Shown piece after piece: positions 1 through 8,774 of a DNA stretch of 64,000 nt. Within the stretch, counting starts at the first letter, position 1. The number at the start of each line of letters is the position of its first letter. The position numbers and the translations under genes are program-made. The notes under the pieces are model-generated. The model was not told the DNA's origin and searched no databases. It saw nothing but the letters and a program-made list of their open reading frames with translations. This stretch comes from Candidatus Cloacimonetes bacterium HGW-Cloacimonetes-2. GTDB taxonomy: Bacteria; Cloacimonadota; Cloacimonadia; Cloacimonadales; Cloacimonadaceae. The stretch covers positions 62,001 through 126,000 of the forward strand of contig PHBP01000002.1 of assembly GCA_002842035.1 (NCBI GenBank), in the 5' to 3' direction.

Positions 1-433
1 AGCCAATAAAGAACAAATACGGAAAGATGATTCTGGTGAGCTTGATAGCCCATAATGCAGTCTCCGGAGCTAATCCCGGATACAACAAAGCTACCAGCGG
101 TTTGGCAAAGATTATCCCCAGGATAGTCAGTACTGCTAAGAACAAAGTAAGTATAGACAGCACATTGAGCGCAAAGTCAAACTGCTTGTTCCTGTCTCCC
201 TCGGAGCCTATCTCATTGTAGATTGGTACAAAAGCTGTAGATAAAGCCCCTTCTCCAAAGAGCCTGCGGAGAAGATTTGGTATCGTATAAGCCACATTAA
301 AGGCATCATTCAGAAAGCCTGCTCCAAAGAAGAAAGCCATCACCTGATCCCGCAAAAGCCCAAATATCCTGCTCAAGAAGACCGCTGAGGACATCAAGGC
401 AATGTTCTTGGCAAGCTTGCGGTTATCAGCCAT
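1..433 (-). CDS. murJ: Lipid II flippase MurJ (MviN), N-terminal part only
   Basis: This is the N-terminal part (about 144 residues) of MurJ, the inner-membrane flippase that moves the peptidoglycan precursor lipid II across the membrane. The gene runs off the left edge, so its C-terminal half is missing. Reading from 433 downward, the protein begins MADNRKLAKNIALMSSAVF and then shows the family signature around SRIFGLLRDQVMA, FGAG..NDAF.VAYTIPNLLRRLFGEGALS and AFVPIYNE. Long hydrophobic helices follow. The start codon overlaps the stop of the upstream holB gene by one base (TGATG), so the two are probably translationally coupled. Identification is confident although only part of the protein is visible. 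Confidence 0.93.
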   Translation of the reverse strand, partial: MADNRKLAKNIALMSSAVFLSRIFGLLRDQVMAFFFGAGFLNDAFNVAYTIPNLLRRLFGEGALSTAFVPIYNEIGSEGDRNKQFDFALNVLSILTLFLAVLTILGIIFAKPLVALLYPGLAPETALWAIKLTRIIFPYLFFIG

Positions 434-1548
434 CAGTTTCCTGCCCTGAGAAACAGCCTCAAGGAGTAGAATATCTTATTGATGATCAGGCCCAGATTGA
501 CATTGCCTTTGATCTTACGGCTCAAATCCTCACAACTAAGCAGAAAATTCCTAGCCTTTTCTGCCACGTTATCAGAATTCATACCCAGATCCAGCAGCAG
601 CTCAATCTTATCGATATTGGTGATCAACTCAGGATTGTGTGGCAGAATGGCTATATCATTTACGATAATCGAGAGAAACCTCAGCAGTTCCATACAGAGC
701 TCGGCATTAAGCTGATCCTTCAGCTTGATACTGAGATTAAAGTAAGCCCATTCATCATTCCGAGATGCCATATCCAATATTGTAAAAGCCATCTCGCGCA
801 TACTGTCACTTTCTTCTCCGGCGATCCTGGCTGCTTCTTTGAAGCTTCCATCAGCAATCCTGGCTGCACTACGCGACAAACCTATATTCGTATCAAAACG
901 CTCTCTCAACATCTGCTCTATTACAGATGCGGACAGAGGCTTGAAGAAGACCTGCTGGCAACGTGACAGGATTGTAGGCAAAAGAGCCTGTATCCTCTCA
1001 GTGATGAGGATGATCACAGTATTTGCAGGGGGTTCTTCCAGGCGCTTCAGGAAAGCATTGGCAGTGCTGGGATTCATCATATCGGCATCTTCAATGATCA
1101 CTATACGATACTTGGCCTCAGTAGCAGAAAGCTCCAAACGCTTCAAGAGCATCATAACACTTTCCTTGCGAATCTCAATGGAGCTGCCAAAGATGAAGTC
1201 TTGCCAGGGATGATCAATCTTGTTTTGGATATATCCTTGATAGAGTTTTAAGGCATCTGCTTTCTTGATCTCTCCATCCAGACTCATATCCAGGTTGGTG
1301 GTGGGGAAGAGATAAAGAAAGTCTGTATGTTCAAAGCTAAGGAACTTGTGGCACGAACTGCACACACCGCAGGGTCTGAATTCACTTACTGACAGGCAAT
1401 TCAGCGCCATCCCGAAGTACAGAGCCGTAGTAAACTTGCCCACGCCGTCCCTACCGTGAAACAAGTAAGCCTGTGCTATCCGGTCGTTTGCTATCTGCGT
1501 GGAAAGCAAGTTAATAACGTGATCTTGTCCCTTTATCTGGCGAAACAT
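433..1548 (-). CDS. holB: DNA polymerase III delta-prime subunit
   Basis: Clamp-loader delta-prime subunit (371 aa), an AAA+ protein that helps load the sliding clamp at replication forks. Visible marks are a P-loop GRDGVGK (residues 32-38), a zinc-binding cysteine set (C51, C60, C63, C66), a Walker-B-like IIEDAD (151-156), the family stretch NAFLKRLEEPP and an SRC motif (195-197). The intact P-loop leaves open that it could bind ATP or be a gamma/tau-like paralogue, but its length and the lack of a long C-terminal extension favour delta-prime. It overlaps the gene upstream (GNAT) and the gene downstream (murJ) by one base each, indicating an operon. Confidence 0.9.
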   Translation of the reverse strand: MFRQIKGQDHVINLLSTQIANDRIAQAYLFHGRDGVGKFTTALYFGMALNCLSVSEFRPCGVCSSCHKFLSFEHTDFLYLFPTTNLDMSLDGEIKKADALKLYQGYIQNKIDHPWQDFIFGSSIEIRKESVMMLLKRLELSATEAKYRIVIIEDADMMNPSTANAFLKRLEEPPANTVIILITERIQALLPTILSRCQQVFFKPLSASVIEQMLRERFDTNIGLSRSAARIADGSFKEAARIAGEESDSMREMAFTILDMASRNDEWAYFNLSIKLKDQLNAELCMELLRFLSIIVNDIAILPHNPELITNIDKIELLLDLGMNSDNVAEKARNFLLSCEDLSRKIKGNVNLGLIINKIFYSLRLFLRAGN

Positions 1549-2153
1549 CAGACGATGGTAATCTTGCTGCGTCCTGCGTCTTCAGATGTACTGCGTTTGA
1601 ATATCTCCTTCACATAAGGACTTTCAAAATCAGCAGCGAGTATATCATAGACCTTGACATCGTGATATTCCCCAGCCATAAAGGCAAACTGCCTGCGTGT
1701 ACCGACCAGTTTGAAACCGATCTTTTCATAGCATCTGATCGCGCGTTGATTGAAGGCTACAACCTCCAGCCAGATGTTGTTGAGATTGAGAATATTGAAG
1801 CCAAAATCAAGCGCCAGAGCTGTTGCTTCGGTGCCTATTCCTTGATTCCAATAGTTCTTTTCGCCGATAAAGATCCCAAAGATTGCTCTGCGATGAATCT
1901 CATTGACCTCGTGAAGTCCGCAATTACCGATCACTTTGTTCGTGTCTTTTTCTACTATGGCAAAGACGTGATTACAACGCATCAGTTTCTCAAGAATAAC
2001 TCTTTCTGCATCCTGATCCACTATCATAGATGAAAAGAGCACAAACTGCCCGATTTCAAGATCGTTCACCCATTCTGTATATTTCTCCACGTCCTCCAGT
2101 GAGACCGGGGAAAGATAGCATTTCTCTCCAACTAACTTCCTAAAATACTTCAT
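1548..2153 (-). CDS. GNAT-family N-acetyltransferase (RimJ/RimL type)
   Basis: A 201-residue GNAT acetyltransferase that would transfer acetyl from acetyl-CoA to an amino group; the substrate is unknown. The acetyl-CoA-binding motif is NQGIGTEA (103-110), and the family C-terminal motif N.RAIRCYEKIGF lies at 135-147. The order of motifs resembles RimJ/RimL and spermidine acetyltransferases. An in-frame start exists 12 codons upstream (2189), but a good ribosome site (CAGGAG, 2162-2167) lies just before the ATG at 2153, so 2153 was chosen. The stop overlaps the holB start by one base. The last 20 residues are polar and may be a flexible tail. Confidence 0.85.
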   Translation of the reverse strand: MKYFRKLVGEKCYLSPVSLEDVEKYTEWVNDLEIGQFVLFSSMIVDQDAERVILEKLMRCNHVFAIVEKDTNKVIGNCGLHEVNEIHRRAIFGIFIGEKNYWNQGIGTEATALALDFGFNILNLNNIWLEVVAFNQRAIRCYEKIGFKLVGTRRQFAFMAGEYHDVKVYDILAADFESPYVKEIFKRSTSEDAGRSKITIV

Positions 2154-2271
2154 TTTAATCACTCCTGAATTATTATCTTGGGACACCATAAAGGCGTCAT
2201 CAACTCGTATCGTTTCTTTAGCGTCAATAGCCTTTTGTCAAGTTAAAAAAAGTACTTGCTTCCTGCTTGAC

Positions 2272-2320
2272 AGGATGCTTCTATCCTGCTTCTATCCTGC
2301 TTGAATCCTGGATGAACATA
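2272..2320 (+). repeat. 11-bp-periodic intergenic repeat module, copy A
   Basis: In the 228-bp gap between the GNAT gene and the acyltransferase lies a short tandem array with an 11-bp period: an AGGATGCT cap, then TCTATCCTGCT twice, then TGAATCCTGGA and TGAACATACAG. The same arrangement recurs near 12.2, 42.7 and 53.8 kb. The cap and first unit can pair (AGGAT with ATCCT). The rest of the gap shows no gene. Confidence 0.75.
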
Positions 2321-2381
2321 CAGGAAGCAGCTTATGTATCAGCATCTTATAAGAATCGGTCAAATAGGGGCGCAAAAGGAC

Positions 2382-3272
2382 TCAATTGAACATATCAAAG
2401 GCTGATTTCCAGCGCTTGTGCACCCAAAACCACTGCTCGGGATACTGCTTGATATACTTAATCAGAATGTCATCAAGCTCTTGCAGGACGGTTATATAGT
2501 TTTCGGCTTTGTCCTCAAGCTCAGGATGATAGACCATCTTCTCAAAACAAAAGATTGTCTTTTCTTCATCAGTACGCAGGGCAAATCCCGGCACAATCGG
2601 AACTTTGTAACGCAGGGACAGCTTGGCGACTCCTATCCAGTGTGAAGCCGGATAACCCATAAAATCGAAAGTAAGGCCAGTCTTGCCGGCATTTTGATCT
2701 GCCAGTATCGCCACCATCTCATTGCGGTTCAAGCGCTCGATGATGTCCCTAAGACCTCTGCGCATATCGATTACTCCCACCCCATAACGAGTGCGGATAT
2801 TATCAGTATAATCGTTGAACAGGCGATTACGCTGTTTTTTGGTAATGACTGATAATGGTATGCCAAAGGCAGGCATTATGCGGGCTGCTTCCCAATTTCC
2901 GAAGTGTGCAGTGCCCAAAATAGCGCCGCGTCCCAAAGCAAAAGCTTCCTGAACGTATTCGATACCACGGGTGCTGCAACGGGCGATCAGTTGTTCATCG
3001 GTGAGGAGATATTCTTCTGCCGAATTCAGCGCCATCATTCGATAGAGCCGCTTGAGGATGCTCTTTTCCTTGCGCTTATCCAGGTCGGGAAAGACTTTCT
3101 TTAGCTGGATAGATGCTACTTTTCTGCGGATTCCCAAGCCGTACCCAATCAAGAAAAACAATGCACAGAGGATCTCTTTGGATAGTTTATAAGGCAGTAA
3201 CTTGAGCTTGAAGATTGCTGCCCTGAAAGCGATGTATTCTATTCTGTTTTGAATCTTGGTCTTTAGTTTCAT
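2382..3272 (-). CDS. LpxL/HtrB-family lysophospholipid (lipid A) acyltransferase
   Basis: A 296-residue acyltransferase of the LpxL/LpxM/HtrB family, which adds secondary acyl chains to lipid A at the inner membrane and supports a lipopolysaccharide-bearing outer membrane. The catalytic H-x4-E motif is HFGNWE (H123, E128). Further family marks are the stretch ending in VAILADQNAG and the C-terminal EQWFWVHKRWK. A hydrophobic segment at about 36-48 is the likely membrane contact. The ATG lies 3 bp after the stop of the aldo/keto reductase gene with no clear ribosome site, which suggests translational coupling. The exact acylation position on lipid A cannot be read from sequence. Confidence 0.88.
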   Translation of the reverse strand: MKLKTKIQNRIEYIAFRAAIFKLKLLPYKLSKEILCALFFLIGYGLGIRRKVASIQLKKVFPDLDKRKEKSILKRLYRMMALNSAEEYLLTDEQLIARCSTRGIEYVQEAFALGRGAILGTAHFGNWEAARIMPAFGIPLSVITKKQRNRLFNDYTDNIRTRYGVGVIDMRRGLRDIIERLNRNEMVAILADQNAGKTGLTFDFMGYPASHWIGVAKLSLRYKVPIVPGFALRTDEEKTIFCFEKMVYHPELEDKAENYITVLQELDDILIKYIKQYPEQWFWVHKRWKSAFDMFN

Positions 3273-3275
3273 AGA

Positions 3276-4403
3276 TCAGGCGAAATAATCTCTTACTTTC
3301 TTCAGCTCATCCGGGATGGCTATCTTTTGTGGGCATTTGGGGACGCACGCTCCGCAGTTCGTGCATTTGTTGGCTCTGGCATTTTCCGGGATAAACATCG
3401 CATATTCACGGCTGTGGCGTTTCTGATCGTTGAACATCATCGCCTCATTGTAAACGCCGAAATTAGAGGGAATTGCCACTCCATAAGGGCAGGGCATACA
3501 ATATCGGCACTCAGAACAGAGAATAGGGACCCGCTTGATATATGCTCTGCGAACTTTCTGGTAAAGCTTGATCTCGGAATCATCCAGAGATCCGACAGGG
3601 CAAATATCTGCAAGCCTTAGGTTCTCATTAAGCTGCTCCATTGTTGACATTCCGCTCAAGAGAGTACTTACGTTTTCCCAATTCCAGACCCAACGCAGGG
3701 CTCGCTCGACCATACTGCGTTTATTGGGTGCTCTCTTCCAAAGCTTCTCAATCTCGGGAGGGATAGGGGAGACCAGCTTGCCACCGCGTAGAGGTTCCAT
3801 TGCCACGACGCTAATTCCTCGGGATTCAGCTAGTTTGTAGCCCTTGAATCCAGCCTGGTAATGAGTATCCAGATAGTTAAACATAATCTGGCAGAAAGTC
3901 CAGTCGTAGGCATCGACGATCTTCTTGAAGGTCTTATAGTCATCGTGAAAAGAGAAACCGATATGGCGAATCTTACCCATAGCCTGGGCTTGTTCCATAA
4001 ACTTCATTACTTTCATCTTGCGCAGGCTTGTCCAGGATTTCCTGTTCAAAGCGTGAAGCAGATAGTAATCAATATAATCAGTACCCAGTTTGTCCAGTTG
4101 CTCGTCAAGATAGCGCATCATATCAGATGGCTCCTTGATCAACCAGCAGGGAAGCTTGGTAGCCAGATAGATAGATTTGCGGTCGTGCTGGGCAAGAAAT
4201 CCCTTGAGAAAGCTTTCGCTGGCTCCGCCATGATAAGGATATGCTGTGTCGTAATAGTTTACACCATTGGCATAGGCATGCTCCAGCATTGCCATCGATT
4301 GCTCCTCATCGATCACTCCTTCGGGAGAGGTCGGAAAGCGCATACAACCAAAGCCCAGGATGCTAAGTTTATCGGGGCTTTTTGGCATAGTTCTGTATTG
4401 CAT
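3276..4403 (-). CDS. Aldo/keto reductase with C-terminal 4Fe-4S ferredoxin domain
   Basis: A 375-residue protein with an aldo/keto reductase barrel (about 10-270) followed by an iron-sulphur region (about 290-365). The usual catalytic tetrad is recognisable as D52, Y57, K83 and H117. The C-terminal cysteines form the groups C.EC.YCMPC and C.NCGAC..KC, matching the ferredoxin-like tail of the 4Fe-4S-containing AKR subfamily common in anaerobes. It probably exchanges electrons between NAD(P)H or a carbonyl substrate and an iron-sulphur partner; the substrate is unknown. AAAGGAG precedes the ATG. It lies between the parvulin lipoprotein and the acyltransferase in the same transcript direction. 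Confidence 0.87.
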   Translation of the reverse strand: MQYRTMPKSPDKLSILGFGCMRFPTSPEGVIDEEQSMAMLEHAYANGVNYYDTAYPYHGGASESFLKGFLAQHDRKSIYLATKLPCWLIKEPSDMMRYLDEQLDKLGTDYIDYYLLHALNRKSWTSLRKMKVMKFMEQAQAMGKIRHIGFSFHDDYKTFKKIVDAYDWTFCQIMFNYLDTHYQAGFKGYKLAESRGISVVAMEPLRGGKLVSPIPPEIEKLWKRAPNKRSMVERALRWVWNWENVSTLLSGMSTMEQLNENLRLADICPVGSLDDSEIKLYQKVRRAYIKRVPILCSECRYCMPCPYGVAIPSNFGVYNEAMMFNDQKRHSREYAMFIPENARANKCTNCGACVPKCPQKIAIPDELKKVRDYFA

Positions 4404-4413
4404 ACAAACTCCT

Positions 4414-6132
4414 TTATCTATTCATAGGGATAATGCGAACCCTTGCAGCAGCTACCTTTTGGTTGATCCAGTTGTTGAACCAATCCTCTGAGAGGCTTTC
4501 CACATAAAGTCTTCGCATTATGACAGGATCAGCATTATAAGATCTGGGATACTCGACCCTGCGCACAATCGGGATCACGATCAAATCATCCAGGATGTAA
4601 AATGCAGGGGATTCCTTGCGTTGCTGGGCTCTGAGGGCTTTGTAATACAGCAAGTGAAGATCCAGGCCTGATACGGGATCATTTATACTCTGCCCTCGCA
4701 TCGGAGTGAGCTGGTATCTTGTATCACCGGGATTTAGTTGATATGCCGGAGCACTCTGATCCAGCCAGATACGGGCTTGCTGTTTGGTAAGATCAAGCTT
4801 TTGAGTATGAATCAGTATCTGATTGATCTGATCTCTCACCTCAGCCAGGGGCTTTGGCTCACGGGCTTGCTTTTGCATAAGATCGACAACTATCCAGGAT
4901 GAAAACTTGCGAGAATAGACCGGCTCTAGGATTCCTGGCCTGTTAACACTTTCTAGCTGTGTATTGATGGAGCTTAGCGCTTCTTCATCTTCCAACCAGA
5001 TTGATTCGGGGCTTACCCTGCTTACGTCGCAAATAGGCAAATCCATCTCATCGCAAGCACGTTCAAAACCTACCAAAGTAGTAAGCTCTTTGAGGTTCTG
5101 AGCTAGTCTGCGGCTGGCTGTAATGCTGGCTTCTCTCGCCTTGATTGGCATTGAGAGCTTGGTGAGCTTTACCATCGATCTTGTGAGCTGCTCCATCCTG
5201 TAAACATCTATCGATTCAGATGTTTGGATGGGAACGCTGAAAGCACCGGGAGCCAGCTCCAGAACGGCTGCTTTGATCTCTCTATCCAGATCCGGGATAA
5301 ACAGAAAGCCCATATCAGAAATGGTGATTCCGGCTCTGCTTGCAGCATCTCCACGAGTGATAACTTCGAAGCTTTGACCTTCTCTGAGCAAGCTCATAAT
5401 GCTGTCTCTCACTGCTTCTGTATAAGCTATGTCTGTATCGGATGGGATTGCTTCGATTTTGGCATAACGAAGGGTGTAAAAAGGTTCTCTCAAATAGCTT
5501 TGTAGATTAGCATTGTAATAGGCCTCAATATCGAGATCGGAGATGCGGATGTTTTGGCTATTGCTGTCAAAGATCAGCCAATCTATATCAGCTCGAGCAC
5601 CCAAAATCTGATTGATCGACCTGCGTTCACTACGTGTAAGGAACTCGTGATCAATCAGCTTTTCTTTCAGCTTCATAATCGGAATTACATTGTCGTAATA
5701 GTGTTTGCGTACAGGGCGGAGATTGTATGGGGAATCGTAGTTTAGAGATTGCTGATAGGCACGGATGTCAAAGGTGTTATTAACCTTGAACCAGGGAGAA
5801 TTGCGGACGTAATCAGGCGGATTTGCCATCAGTGTGTCAATGACTTCCTGGTGACTTACTTTGATATTGTATTTGTCGTAGTAGTCTTTGAGTATGATAA
5901 ACTTAGTGATATTGAGCCAGGTGGTTTGTTCCAAAGCCTTGCGTTCCTCAGTATCCGGTGGACGTCCGTTTTCGGTATAGAAGTTTTCGTAGTGGCTTCT
6001 ATATGAGTCCATAAACTCGGAGTAGGGGATAGGAGTGCCGTTTACGACTCCGGCAGAATTGGCTGTATTGATGCTGCAGGCGGTGATCAGTGCTGCCAGA
6101 GCAAGGAATGCGAAGAGGATGAGTTTTCTCAT
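4414..6132 (-). CDS. Parvulin-type peptidyl-prolyl isomerase lipoprotein (SurA/PpiD-like)
   Basis: A 572-residue exported protein with a lipoprotein signal: a short basic start, a hydrophobic stretch, and ALITAC with the lipidated cysteine at residue 19. Residues about 25-200 look like a SurA/PpiD-type helical chaperone domain. Residues about 200-320 contain a parvulin-like region (an ARYAKIEA-like strand, then GQSFEVI.RGDAAS and DMGFLFIPDLD) with weak conservation of catalytic positions. A second long helical/beta region follows. It probably assists folding of outer-membrane or secreted proteins in the periplasm. Its ATG overlaps the mutS stop by 4 bp. Isomerase activity is uncertain because the catalytic residues are not clearly preserved. 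Confidence 0.75.
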   Translation of the reverse strand: MRKLILFAFLALAALITACSINTANSAGVVNGTPIPYSEFMDSYRSHYENFYTENGRPPDTEERKALEQTTWLNITKFIILKDYYDKYNIKVSHQEVIDTLMANPPDYVRNSPWFKVNNTFDIRAYQQSLNYDSPYNLRPVRKHYYDNVIPIMKLKEKLIDHEFLTRSERRSINQILGARADIDWLIFDSNSQNIRISDLDIEAYYNANLQSYLREPFYTLRYAKIEAIPSDTDIAYTEAVRDSIMSLLREGQSFEVITRGDAASRAGITISDMGFLFIPDLDREIKAAVLELAPGAFSVPIQTSESIDVYRMEQLTRSMVKLTKLSMPIKAREASITASRRLAQNLKELTTLVGFERACDEMDLPICDVSRVSPESIWLEDEEALSSINTQLESVNRPGILEPVYSRKFSSWIVVDLMQKQAREPKPLAEVRDQINQILIHTQKLDLTKQQARIWLDQSAPAYQLNPGDTRYQLTPMRGQSINDPVSGLDLHLLYYKALRAQQRKESPAFYILDDLIVIPIVRRVEYPRSYNADPVIMRRLYVESLSEDWFNNWINQKVAAARVRIIPMNR

Positions 6133-8774
6133 GGTTGTCCCTTTTTATGCTTGTTTTGTAAATCGTGTAAGTATTGCCAGGCTTGGATTGGCGTAATGCT
6201 GTCCAAATCAAGCTCCAATATTTCTTTGAGGATTGCGTTCTCTTCTTCTGCCTTGTCGATCAAGACTTCAAAGATATCTATCTGAGGTGTGTTTTGGTTT
6301 AGACGTTTACGAATAGCTGCAGTCAGCCCCTGGGGGCTGATCTCGTGCTCCTCGAGGTTTCTGAGTATCTCCTTGGCGCGTCTGATCACCTTATCTGGCA
6401 TTCCTGCCAGCCTGGCTACCTGGATGCCATAACTTTGATCTGCTCCGCCACGTTCTATCTTTCTAAGGAAGATCATCTGATCACCATACTCGCGAACAGC
6501 TACGTTGTAGTTTCTGATGTCCGGGTAGATGTTTTCAAGCTCAGTGAGTTCATGATAATGCGTAGCAAAGAGCGTAAGAGCTTTCTTATGCTTTTGAATA
6601 TGTTCTATTATAGACCAGGCAAGGCTGAGACCATCAAATGTGGATGTGCCTCTACCGATCTCATCCAGGAGAATCAGAGATTGCGGCGTAGCAGAATGTA
6701 AGATATTGGCAGTCTCGATCATCTCAACCAGAAATGTACTTTGTCCCTGCGCCAGATTATCCGAGGCACCCACACGTGTAAAGACTCTATCAAAGATTGG
6801 CAGGCTCATCTTAGCAGCCGGAACGTAGCTTCCTATCTGAGCCAGGATCACCAAGAGACCTACTTGGCGCAGGTATGTGGATTTACCTGCCATATTGGGT
6901 CCTGTGATGATGGCAATGCTGGTATCTGGATAATCCAGCATCGTATCATTTGGGATAAACTCATCACTGATCAGTTTCTCAATGACCGGGTGACGCCCCT
7001 CAACAATCGTTAGCTCTCTATTCTCTACAAAGTCCGGTCTGGTGTAGTTGTTCTGCCAAGCCAGGTAGGCTAGTGCAGAATAAGTATCAATCAAGCCTAT
7101 CAATTCACCCAGATTCTGCAAAACAGCCGTATATCCGGCTACTTCGCTTCTCATCTGCTTAAAGAGCTCATACTCCAGATTCTTGATTTTCTCTTCCGAG
7201 CTCAAGACCTTGGCTTCATATTCCTTTAACCTGGGTGAGATATAGCGTTCAGAATTAGCCAGGGTCTGCTTTGCCGTATAGTAATCAGGTACTTTGCTCT
7301 TGTGAACAGCAGTCACTTCGATGTAATAACCAAAGACCCTGTTGTATCCTACTTTCAGGGAGGGAATACCGGTCTTGTTGCGTTCGTCTTCTTCCAGCCT
7401 GGCGATCCAGCTTTTGCCATCGTGGATCAGGCTGAGGAGTTCGTCGAGCTCTTCAGTATAACCTTGTTTGAAGATACCACCCTCAGTAATCTGTAGGGGC
7501 GGATTGTCTCTTAAAGAAGTCTCGATCAATTCGATCAGATCATCATAGCCCTGGAGTCTGTGAATCCAATCTTTGAAAAGAGGGCTATCGAATCTGGAGA
7601 CCAGTGAAGCAAGTTCGACTGCTGTCTGCAGATAGTTCTTGAGGCTTAGAAGCTCTCTGGGATTGATACGCAGGGATGAGACTCTGGATACCAATCTGGT
7701 GATATCGCCGACGTTCTTCAAGACAGAGCGCAAGTCCTTCAGATAAGCAGTATGCTTCATCAAATCCTGCAGATGATTCTGCCTGTTGATAATAGCGGAA
7801 ATGTCCAGTAGAGGATGCAATAGCCACTGTTGTAAGAGTCTCGTGCCCATCGGTGTGAGCGTCTGATCAATTACAGATAATAAGCTACCGTACTTATTAC
7901 CATATCTGATGGAACGCAGTAGCTCAAGATTGCGCCTGCTGATCTCATCCAATTGCATATATTGGGATAAAGAATAATAGCTAAGTGACGAGATATGATC
8001 AAGGGGTATCTTGTAAAGGCTCTGGACATAGCCCAGCGCGCCACCCGCTGCCACTACTCCGCAATGCTTGCCTTGTGCTCCATAGGCTTCCAAGCTGGTC
8101 ACCCCAAAGTGCTTCTTCAAGACACTTTGAGCTTCCTGAATCTGAAAGTGCCAGCTATCAAAAACGGTGACAGTCGGCTTGTGTTCCAAATTGAGTGCCT
8201 GTACAAATCCCTCTGCACTGCTGGTGGGCACTACGATCTCAGCAGATCTGAGCCTCATCAGTTCATTTGCCAGCTCTTGTTTATCCAGCTCAGTAAAAAG
8301 AAACTCTCCGGTCGAAAGGTCAAGATAGGAGAGCCCGATTAGTTTATCCGGATTCTCGTAGTAGATTGCACTGAGATAGACATTATCACTGCCGGATAGG
8401 AGGTTGTTATCCAAGACTGTTCCGGGCGTAATGATCTCCGTTACTTCACGTTTTACTACCCCAACGGCTTTCTTTGGATCTTCCACTTGCTCGCAGATTG
8501 CTACCTTCAAGCCGGCTTTGATCAGTTTATCCAGATAATTATCCAGTGCGTGATAGGGGAAACCTGCCAATGGCACAGGCTTGTCTTCGTTTTTTCCTCT
8601 GGTAGTGAGAGTGATATTGAGTACTTTGGAGCTGGTATAGGCATCCTCAAAGAAAGTCTCGTAGAAGTCACCCATCCTAAAGAGCACAAGCTTATCCGGA
8701 TGCTTCTTCTTTACCTCAAAGTATTGCCTAAGCATCGGCGTCAGCTTAGTGTCTTCAGTCTTTGTTATGCTCAT
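6129..8774 (-). CDS. mutS: DNA mismatch repair protein MutS
   Basis: Full-length MutS (881 aa), which recognises mismatches and short loops and starts mismatch repair. The mismatch-wedge motif F37-Y-E39 sits in GDFYETF. The ATPase has Walker A GPNMAGKS starting at residue 625, Walker B LILLDEIGRGTST and the TH.HEL segment. The C-terminal helix-turn-helix/dimer region is present. A TTG-initiated extension of 7 codons (8795) is possible, but the ATG at 8774 aligns with the family N-terminus and overlaps the upstream stop by one base (TGATG), so it was preferred. No MutL is visible in this window. Confidence 0.97.
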   Translation of the reverse strand: MSITKTEDTKLTPMLRQYFEVKKKHPDKLVLFRMGDFYETFFEDAYTSSKVLNITLTTRGKNEDKPVPLAGFPYHALDNYLDKLIKAGLKVAICEQVEDPKKAVGVVKREVTEIITPGTVLDNNLLSGSDNVYLSAIYYENPDKLIGLSYLDLSTGEFLFTELDKQELANELMRLRSAEIVVPTSSAEGFVQALNLEHKPTVTVFDSWHFQIQEAQSVLKKHFGVTSLEAYGAQGKHCGVVAAGGALGYVQSLYKIPLDHISSLSYYSLSQYMQLDEISRRNLELLRSIRYGNKYGSLLSVIDQTLTPMGTRLLQQWLLHPLLDISAIINRQNHLQDLMKHTAYLKDLRSVLKNVGDITRLVSRVSSLRINPRELLSLKNYLQTAVELASLVSRFDSPLFKDWIHRLQGYDDLIELIETSLRDNPPLQITEGGIFKQGYTEELDELLSLIHDGKSWIARLEEDERNKTGIPSLKVGYNRVFGYYIEVTAVHKSKVPDYYTAKQTLANSERYISPRLKEYEAKVLSSEEKIKNLEYELFKQMRSEVAGYTAVLQNLGELIGLIDTYSALAYLAWQNNYTRPDFVENRELTIVEGRHPVIEKLISDEFIPNDTMLDYPDTSIAIITGPNMAGKSTYLRQVGLLVILAQIGSYVPAAKMSLPIFDRVFTRVGASDNLAQGQSTFLVEMIETANILHSATPQSLILLDEIGRGTSTFDGLSLAWSIIEHIQKHKKALTLFATHYHELTELENIYPDIRNYNVAVREYGDQMIFLRKIERGGADQSYGIQVARLAGMPDKVIRRAKEILRNLEEHEISPQGLTAAIRKRLNQNTPQIDIFEVLIDKAEEENAILKEILELDLDSITPIQAWQYLHDLQNKHKKGQP

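Noticed and set aside
3861-4427. 188-aa plus-strand frame opposite the aldo/keto reductase
   Set aside because: It is the complement of conserved AKR motifs and has no supporting ribosome site.
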